A stretch of DNA of 64,000 nt from Phytophthora hibernalis. Lineage: Eukaryota; Oomycota; Peronosporomycetes; Peronosporales; Peronosporaceae. Positions 57,301-64,000 of the stretch are shown here, piece after piece. Made by a program: the position numbers and the translations under genes. Location of the stretch: positions 186,001 through 250,000 of the forward strand of contig JAAKBF010000269.1 in assembly GCA_012656075.1 (NCBI GenBank). The letters run 5' to 3'. The notes beneath the pieces are model-generated. The model saw only the letters and a list, made by a program, of their open reading frames with translations. It had not been told where the DNA came from and did not search any database. The stretch's first letter is position 1. Each line of letters starts with the position of its first letter.

Positions 57301-58173
57301 CACTCCTGGTTTTCTTCGCGCCATCCTCATCGATGACTACTTTCACGAGTGGAAGAAGAAACTACATCCACAATGACGAGGAGACTTAATGGCTGCGGCA
57401 GAAACGCGGATAACTACACGATAACGTCCAAGTACTGTACATCCTTGTGAACTTCGTCCGTAAGTTGCTGTTCGAGTTTTTTCGTGATCGCCAATTTCTA
57501 CTTCCTGGTGATCTCGATAGTGCAAGTGGGTACGCCGTGGTCGCCAACCAATAAGTATACAACGGAAGGGTCCTTGGTGATACTGTAGTATTGACGGTCT
57601 CTATGATTAAGCAGGGCGTGGATGATAAAAGCGCCGCGATGCTGACAATGTCCAGAAATCGAGACACTGCAAAGCGTTGGGAGTAACAGAGAAATTGTGA
57701 CGAACGAGAAGCAACAAGTTATTTTCGGGAATATTTTGCGTCTCGGTGACTTCGACGTGGCCGCGGCCGGCGTATTTATTACGTTTCGCTGGCTACCTAC
57801 CGGTGGCCCACGACGCCGAACTCTGCCATAGCGTGTGCATTGTGCTGCATCTTGTGAAAAATAAAGTTTGGGCAATACAAGGGTAACTACTGCATGTTCC
57901 CGGACACTTAGACACAGAATCGAAAGCAGATGGAGAAAACTTTCAAGCAGCAGAAGCATCTCCGTATACTTAAGACTTTGAGCTGTCGTACTCGCGACAA
58001 ATATATGAAAATGCTGCTGTTACTCGTCACGGAGGACAAGACTTTCGTCGAGAAGTTCGTTGATGGCAACGGCGCGGGAAGTGTGAGATCTACTTGACTG
58101 TGGACGTGAAGACAAAACGTGATCACAGCAAGTCGGTTGAACGTGACAAATACGTATATATTTGAGAGAGCAA

Positions 58174-60188
58174 CTAGCGATCAACTTCTACACACTCTGG
58201 GCGAGACTGATGGCGAGCCAGGTCAATTTCATCGCGCTGAATCGTGCCATAGTTGATGTAGATGTATGCAAGCATTTCGACTTTCTCAACTGAGAGTCTG
58301 TTCCTCCTCTTTGAGTGTATGTGGTCAAAAATGCTCCATGCCCTCTCACTCGCCGCTGACGAAGTCGGAATCGCAAAAACAATTTCAGCAATTTGTTTTA
58401 GAAGAGGAAACTTCCTTCCACTTATGGCTGCCCAGTAGTCTCGTGGGCTGGCTTGGGTGTACTTCTCCCGCATTGGTTTACCACCGCGTCTCTTCATACT
58501 TTTGAAGCCAAGAATTTCCGCTATCAGCGTGGGAACGCCAGCGCTGGGTGTTAATAAACCGCATTGCTCTGCCAAGTTGCAAGCTTGCTCGTCAACGTTT
58601 TCGTCATCGGAGCCAATGAAATCATCAAGGTCCGTAGCTGGGTCGAGCATGAACGCGACACCCATCGCATTCGTGTGAACATATTTCCAACGCTTTTTAA
58701 TTTTTCGCGGAAGAATGCCTGTATTTCATCAAGTGGAAGTGAAGCAACATTCTCGTACTCATCCCCAGCAGCAAGTCTTTCGTCGTCGGGTGAGGTACTG
58801 TGGTGCACATTGTCAACGGTTGCAAGATCAGTTATGCATTCGACTGTATCACTAAGTAATTGAATCCCTTCTTGTGGAACAAGCCCTGATCTTGATCAGG
58901 TGATACAACTCCGTACGCCGAGTGATATCTAAGCCACCTAAACCACTTATAAACCCCGAAACGAACACATTATCCGCTTCCAATTCGCGGAGCGCCGAAA
59001 TAATAGGATCCAGTAGACGAACAATTGCTCTTAAACTATTCCAAAATGCGTCGTCGCGAATCAGCTGAGTCATATATCGAAGTTTCTTTCGACTTCGAGC
59101 AGTTCCACGATAACGATCACAAAATTGCTCGTATTCAGAACTCAGAAATAATTTATCCAGTATTTCCTGACTGTTTAACACACTGCGCAAGCAATCAACA
59201 CGGAGTACCAACGTGTTGGAACAGGCAATACGAGATTTCGTGCATGCAATCCGGTATCACGTTTTTCTTGCTGTAGTCGCTTAAACTCGTCGAGCAATGC
59301 CAGATGGTCTCTGACAAAGCATGTAAGGGCGACCACTCTCGTCTGAATCGCTTTAATTGCAGGAAACTGACAAACGTCCTGCATGAGTAAAATGAGGACG
59401 TGAGCCGAACATCCACCACTAACCACGTTGGGATGTTTGGTCTGAATTCGGCCCGATGCACTCCGCATGTTTTGTGCGTTGTCAGTGCAATAGAAATTAC
59501 TCGTGCTGTTGTCTCCTGCTCAATTTCCGTGATCACCTTCTCGATTTCTCCGGCGATATACTTTGCTGTGTGCTGTTCTGATCGTGTGGACCACGAAGAC
59601 CAAAACACAGAGGTCATCCCAGGAGCGACCACCATAAAATTTATAATACTGGAGCTGTTAGTGTCGCTCCACCCATCCGTCACGAGAGACACGTACACTT
59701 GGTCATTAATCAACTTGATAACGTGGCTTCGACGAATCTCGTCACGCACTCGTTTTAATAACACCCCACTCAGCTTATGCCGCGCCGGCAGCTTCATGGT
59801 TGGCGCCAACATGCCAAAAATCGCGAAAGACTTGTGCCTCAACGAGAATAAAAGGAAGTGCACAAACAAAAAATACTCGTGCAAGCGCCATTTCAAAAGT
59901 GTCTTGACTCAGATCACCTGATGTGGGCTGTGTGGTCTTATCAAGTTCTGGGTTTTGCTCCGTAGGTGGCGCTGACATAGGAGTTGCCGTTGGTCGCAGA
60001 GAAATCTGCACATCTCGGGGAACGTTAGGGCACTGGTTAGAATTTAGAAGGTGCTTTAGCATGTTACCGCCGGGCTTCGCGTTTTTCTTGAGCTCGCCGC
60101 AGTACTTGCAGCGCCTGTGCTTCTTCCCGTCCTCTCGTTCGATGTCGTAGTGCTGCCAAATATTGTCTCTGGGACGTCCCGTTCTCAT
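58174..60188 (-). pseudogene. hAT transposase (frame-broken)
   Basis: Domains in order on the minus strand: a BED zinc finger (WQHYDIEREDGKKHRRCKYC with downstream His/Cys, from 60188), then APTMKLPARHKLSGVLLKRV and VSLVTDGWSDTNSSSIINFM (first catalytic Asp). Next are TDNAQNMRSASGRIQTKHPN, GGCSAHVLILLMQDVCQF, LPVPTRWYSVL and LLDPIISALRELEADN. The C-terminal dimerisation block is FPLLKQIAEIVFAIPTSSAA then SERAWSIFDHIHSKRRNRLS. At least three single-base frame changes (near 59810, 59480 and 59200) split it. Whether these are real or consensus errors is open. The enzyme would excise and insert the element by a DDE mechanism. Confidence 0.8.
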
Positions 60189-61290
60189 TGGAGATGCTCC
60201 AGATTGTCTTGACGGGGCTGGAGAACGTGGTGGTCGAGTAGGAGTCTGTGTTGTAGGCTGCGGGGAGAAAACAACCTGCCTTGTTGCTGTTGCCGGTCAA
60301 TGCGCTGCTGAGACGGCTGAGGTGGACTGGTGTAGGAAACCCCACCACGATAGGGGCTGTAGCGAGGTGAACGTCTCAACGCTGAACCAGGGGATCGGAA
60401 TGTGGTGCCCCCGAGCGCGGAGAACGTGCTGATGCCGCTGGTGATGAAGATGCCATACTTGTCGGATGGGAAGTGACGTCGGCAGCGCTGCTTGTCGTCA
60501 TCATGGTCGCTGAGATTCCTCAAATCTTATGGCCCGGGAGGGATCCTACACAGTTTCGAACGTACGTAAGTGTTCAAGTGAGGCAGCGACCCTTGTGATT
60601 CACCTTTGTGGACCACAAAGATCGCTGCCTGACTTTTGAACACTTTTGCACGTTCCCGACATTTCTAAACTGTTCAAAACGTTTAAGAGCGTTTTGGATG
60701 TTCTTTACTCGTCCAATTCAAAACCATTCCTAATGCCGAGGGTACCGTGGCCCAGAACCTTTTGATTTGTTTTCGACTTTAAAAAACGCTCCGATGCTGT
60801 CGTCTTGGATCATCAAATGCTGCGTCGGAGAGTCTGGACAGAAACTGACCTACACATTAGATTCCACTGTGTAGTCAAAAATGCGAAAAATTACTGTCAT
60901 CGCGCGTGAGAGTAGATCTGCAGAGCTCTTCGTAAAGTGACTAAGTTAGAGGTTGTTTTCAAGAGTTCTTCGGTGAGCTAGACTGGTTCTGTTCCGCTTC
61001 CAGCCTCTTCATTCCAGAGAATAACTGCTTCATGTCATCACCATATTCCACGGGAAGTGCAATGCGCTCTAACCGGTAGAGATCCTTCATTGCGCTGTGA
61101 TATCCACTCAACGTAACTAACCATGCAGTACTACTCTTGTACACGAGAAACTTGTCGAAATACTCCGGTGTGAACTCAGCCAAGTTAAGGTCGCCACCTT
61201 CATCGAAAAATATGGCAGTGTCTTCCTCGGCGAGATTTCCCGGATACTTCTTGATCCCGTTTATGTTGCCCGTGTACTTCTTCCTTATTT

Positions 61291-62440
61291 TGGGCGCTAT
61301 TCAGGCATCTCGTATTGCTTGTGTATTGACTGCAGGAGGATCCCTCCTGACCACAACTCCCTGCGAGCTTCCATCACTCATGACAGCTTCTTTTTGAGCG
61401 CAGCCTTGTACGCTAGTATTTTGGCCAATGAGAGAGCGGTCTTATCGTCGGCGAATGGACTTACGATTTCTCGGAAGGATTCGATCCGTAGCCGCTCATA
61501 GTGGATCACAGCCAAAACAGCCGATCGGGATTCGTGATTCCTTGAAAATATAAGTCCACTCGCCTACGTTTTGATGGGAAACGTCATATGAAACTTACGG
61601 AACACCGGGAATGAGGATGGATAGTCCCAACGGATTAATTCCACGGTAATGCGATAGCGTAACCTGGGTTAACATTAGTACAACATTAGGAAATGTTGCC
61701 TGAAAGAGAACGTTTGTGAACCACACTTGTGCTGTTCGTGAATTATGTAGAGCGACGGTCAAGGGCATGTGTTTCAAGATGCGGACTCCAGGGACAGTGG
61801 ACACTCGGCGGATGTTGATGAAGTATCCGCTGCTAAGTTGCACCAGGATGAGCGTGTCAAATTTGCACGGCCTCAGACCTACAGGCGACATTTTGCTTCC
61901 AGTAGTGCTGATTAGCGGTGATTTGGCGGATTTCTAAATACTTGGCATGTCTGATTCTCGACCAGTCTTATTCTCGGCCTTGTGTCTCCCCACGGAAACC
62001 CCCGCACAGCGATTTGGCTGCTGGTCGAGCATCCGACTTCAGCTGAAGAAACCCAAGTCGAAGAAGAATCGCAAGTTTCTCCACCGGTATCAACTTGTGG
62101 GGAATGAATGTTGGATGTGTTAGCAGCTTGCATAACTCGGCGAGCGTCAGTCGACCCAGCCCTGGAAGCCATCGCTCCGGAATATTGAGACCTGCTACTG
62201 GCGCTGGATCTCTTGGAAGGGCTCGACGTGCGACGTATAATTGTGTGCAGTGATTCCAACCTCGCGATTCGTCCACTGCGCGACGAGATGGACTACTAGG
62301 CGTTAGGATTGCAACTTCTCCGGTAGAAGTGCTGGGTAAGCTGAAAATGCTCCCGTAGGCAGACCTGTGCCATGTCCGTCGAGACTGGAACGCAAGATTT
62401 GATAGCCGGACAAGCACTACAACGTCAAGGGGTAATACTG
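61291..62440. other. No recognised gene; upstream of the tyrosine recombinase
   Basis: Minus-strand ORFs at 61595-61891 (98 codons) and 61912-62259 (115 codons, Ser-rich) have no recognised domain. They lie upstream of the recombinase on its strand and may be its untranslated or N-terminal part. Confidence 0.3.
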
Positions 62441-62476
62441 ATCTCCGAATAGCAGACTCTAGCTGATTTAGCCACG

Positions 62477-64000
62477 TTGAATCAACTTGGAGAGATGATT
62501 GATCCGATGTTCGACGAAAGCGCTGGTGATGAAGTACCTCCGATAATGCCTGTGACGACTAGGTCGAGAGCCCGACGTGAAATTACTCAGCCGGATAGCG
62601 ACGAAAGTCCACCGGACGAAGACCGACGGAATACGCCGACGCCGGAAGCGCTCGGCGAAAGTGTCGTCAAACGTATCCGAATGGACCGTATTCAGAAATC
62701 TCAAGACGAAGAGCTGTGGATCCATAACCTGAAGCAATTCACCAGGGGCGGCGTGGCGGGAATGACATCACGGGACGCAAGCAACTGCAGTAAGCTGGCA
62801 CCTCAGTACGAGGAAGACGAGAATAATTTGCTTCTCTACCATACCAAAGGAGACGAGTCCGCTGAAGATCTAAACGCGGTGATGAAGCTCGTTGTCCCGG
62901 AAGCTCTGAGAGACGACGTATTACACTAATATCACGCCAGTCCCGAATGTGGACATCAATGAATCGGACGTACTTATCATCGTATACGCCAACATTGCCA
63001 CTGTCTGGGACTACCGACATTTACTTGTCATAAGGGGTCGCTTTGTCATAAGGCAATCAATTTCTACGATATGTAGCAGCGTTGATTGTTTTGTCATAAG
63101 GGTCCATTGTACCGTACAATGCCTTTTAGAGCACGTCGTGTTATGATTGGCTTAGCTTCATTTTTCAAATCGCTACATCCAAATGGATGACATGAGGTTG
63201 ACGACACTTCTGGCGCTTAGCACCGCAGCACACATGGAATCCAAGGCCAAAGAGATTGTAGTATGCAACGCTAGAAGGTTATTGATCAGTCTGTCTCGCA
63301 AGACCTGGTAGAGCTGTTTTCGAGTGGTGGAAGACCGACACCAGTACGTTGCATCCTGTCATCACACCCTGGAGAGCGCGGCGGGGCGGGGAGACTTGTT
63401 GTCTACAGTAAAGGTCCGCTTAGGTACGACGCAACTTCGTTTTGTCGGATTTAAACAGTAACCCTAACCACAAACGCATATGGGTAGGCCCTTACGACAA
63501 GGAATTGCCGGTATAAAAAAGCGTTCAGCGTTACGTTGATGAGTGTACCGATTGCGATACCAGAAAGGGTCGACCCACTATCAGGGCGGATCACCTGGGA
63601 ATATCATTCCGACGTACCCGTTCCAAGTCATCGCCATGGACCCCATACCGTCGTTGTCACCTTCGTTCAAAGATAACACCGAACTTCTAGTTTGGGTCGA
63701 TATGTTCACTGGATTTGTCGTTGCAAAAGCCAATGCGTCGAGAACCGCGCAAACCGTGGCAGAATCCTACGAGGAATGCGTCTTTCGACGGTTCGGAGCA
63801 AGCGAGGCCATATGTCACGACCGAGAGCCTGGATTTATGTCGGACTTCTTCCGAGCGTTTAATCAGCTCATGGGTCAACGACAGCGGGTTACGCTCGCCT
63901 ACAGACCACAAACAAACGGGTCCGCAGAGCGCATGGCACAAACAAGCACTCGAGCAATCAAGATGTACGTCGAATACGAACACCAACGCGACTGGGACAA
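62477..64000 (+). pseudogene. Gypsy-5 pol fragment: linker and integrase, runs off the window
   Basis: 62477-62929 reads MPVTTRSRARREITQPDSDE, ALGESVVKRIRMDRIQKSQD and MKLVVPEALRDDVLH (RNase H to integrase linker). After an insertion, the integrase zinc end (QRYVDECTDCDTRKGRPTIR, from about 63515) and core follow: FQVIAMDPIPSL (first Asp), WVDMFTGFVVAKANASRTAQ, ICHDREPGFMSDFFRAF (second Asp) and YRPQTNGSAERMAQTSTRAI (Glu). All three catalytic acids are kept. Frame changes occur near 63640-63660. The window ends inside the core at RDWD. Confidence 0.8.
63024..63502. mobile_element. Small insertion with CTTGTCATAAGGG ends
   Basis: CTTGTCATAAGGG at the left and CCCTTACGACAAG at the right are inverted with one mismatch. 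Two further TTTGTCATAAGG copies lie near the left end (63043 and 63090). The insertion lies where the Gypsy-5 integrase zinc domain should continue, so it interrupts pol. It contains no ORF of note and is probably a MITE. Exact edges and target duplication are uncertain. Confidence 0.5.

Larger units (their letters stand above)
56591..60732 (-). mobile_element. hAT DNA transposon, 4142 bp, with 8-bp target duplication
   Basis: The left end TAGGGATGGTTTTG and right end CAAAACCATTCCTA are inverted repeats (13 of 14 bases). Flanks are ATGGCGAG (56583-56590) and ATGCCGAG (60733-60740), an 8-bp duplication with one mismatch, the length typical of hAT. It encodes a hAT transposase on the minus strand and carries an unrelated plus-strand ABC-F gene remnant in its left third. 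Confidence 0.9.
56122..61290 (-). pseudogene. Crypton-like tyrosine recombinase interrupted by a hAT element
   Basis: The gene is read on the minus strand in two pieces, about 61290-60741 and 56590-56122. The first has FDKFLVYKSSTAWLVTLSGY, YRLERIALPVEYGDDMKQLF and LMCRSVSVQTLRRS (first Arg box), and stops at PRYPRH. The second resumes LYTNPFNSSTCWMTALGVYL and carries THSVRKGVGTFACGE (H-x-x-R), LRCGWSIGGSQDRYIRYVAA (Trp and nucleophile Tyr) and a stop at 56122. Removing the hAT with one target duplication joins the pieces in frame. Other breaks remain, one of them a missing base in a C run at 56408-56409. It is a different family from the one at 44941-46063. Confidence 0.7.

Overview
The window looks like repeat-rich genomic DNA of an oomycete, most likely Phytophthora or a close relative. 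The evidence is short GT-AG introns (about 50-120 bp), GC-rich host exons, degraded Ty3/Gypsy elements with chromodomain integrases, two kinds of tyrosine-recombinase (Crypton-like) elements and a hAT transposon. The lineage is inferred from family resemblance and was not tested by a database search.

Layout. (1) 1-16020 is a tandem array of a 1021-bp monomer, with about 15.7 copies in view. It runs directly into the 3' LTR of a minus-strand Gypsy element, and much of each monomer is a rearranged form of that LTR. (2) 15.6-25.1 kb is that Gypsy element (Gypsy-1), with gag, protease, RT, RNase H, integrase and chromodomain all recognisable but broken. (3) 25.1-41.4 kb is a patchwork of nested pieces: a second Gypsy-1 fragment, a second Gypsy family in two opposing orientations around a short palindrome, LTR-like fragments, a 3.2-kb element with 571-bp terminal inverted repeats holding a Gypsy-1 gag piece, a chromodomain integrase fragment, and an LTR followed by gag. 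(4) 42.5-48.3 kb lies between two direct copies of a dispersed repeat. It holds a small inverted-repeat element, a Crypton-like tyrosine recombinase, a tRNA-like sequence and a gene that appears to join a 2-oxoglutarate/Fe(II) oxygenase fold to two zinc fingers. (5) 48.6-54.9 kb is the only host-gene island: a transportin-3/importin-13-like receptor, a MAPR-type cytochrome-b5-domain membrane protein, a peroxisomal type-2 enoyl-CoA hydratase ending in SRL, and a mitochondrial carrier. (6) 56.1-61.3 kb is a tyrosine-recombinase ORF split by a 4142-bp hAT transposon with near-perfect target-site duplications. The hAT itself carries a decayed piece of an ABC-F ATPase gene. (7) From 62.4 kb to the edge is another Gypsy polyprotein fragment, itself interrupted by a small element.

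The host genes are functionally mixed (nuclear import, haem-binding membrane protein, peroxisomal beta-oxidation, mitochondrial transport) and do not form a visible pathway, although the hydratase and a carrier of acyl-carnitine/basic amino-acid type could both touch fatty-acid metabolism. The MAPR and hydratase genes are divergent and share a 150-bp promoter.

A technical point affects the whole annotation. Nearly every frame break that I could place in the otherwise well-conserved genes is a single missing base in a run of G or C (or beside one). This argues for consensus undercalling rather than gene decay, so several genes that look broken here may be intact in the organism.
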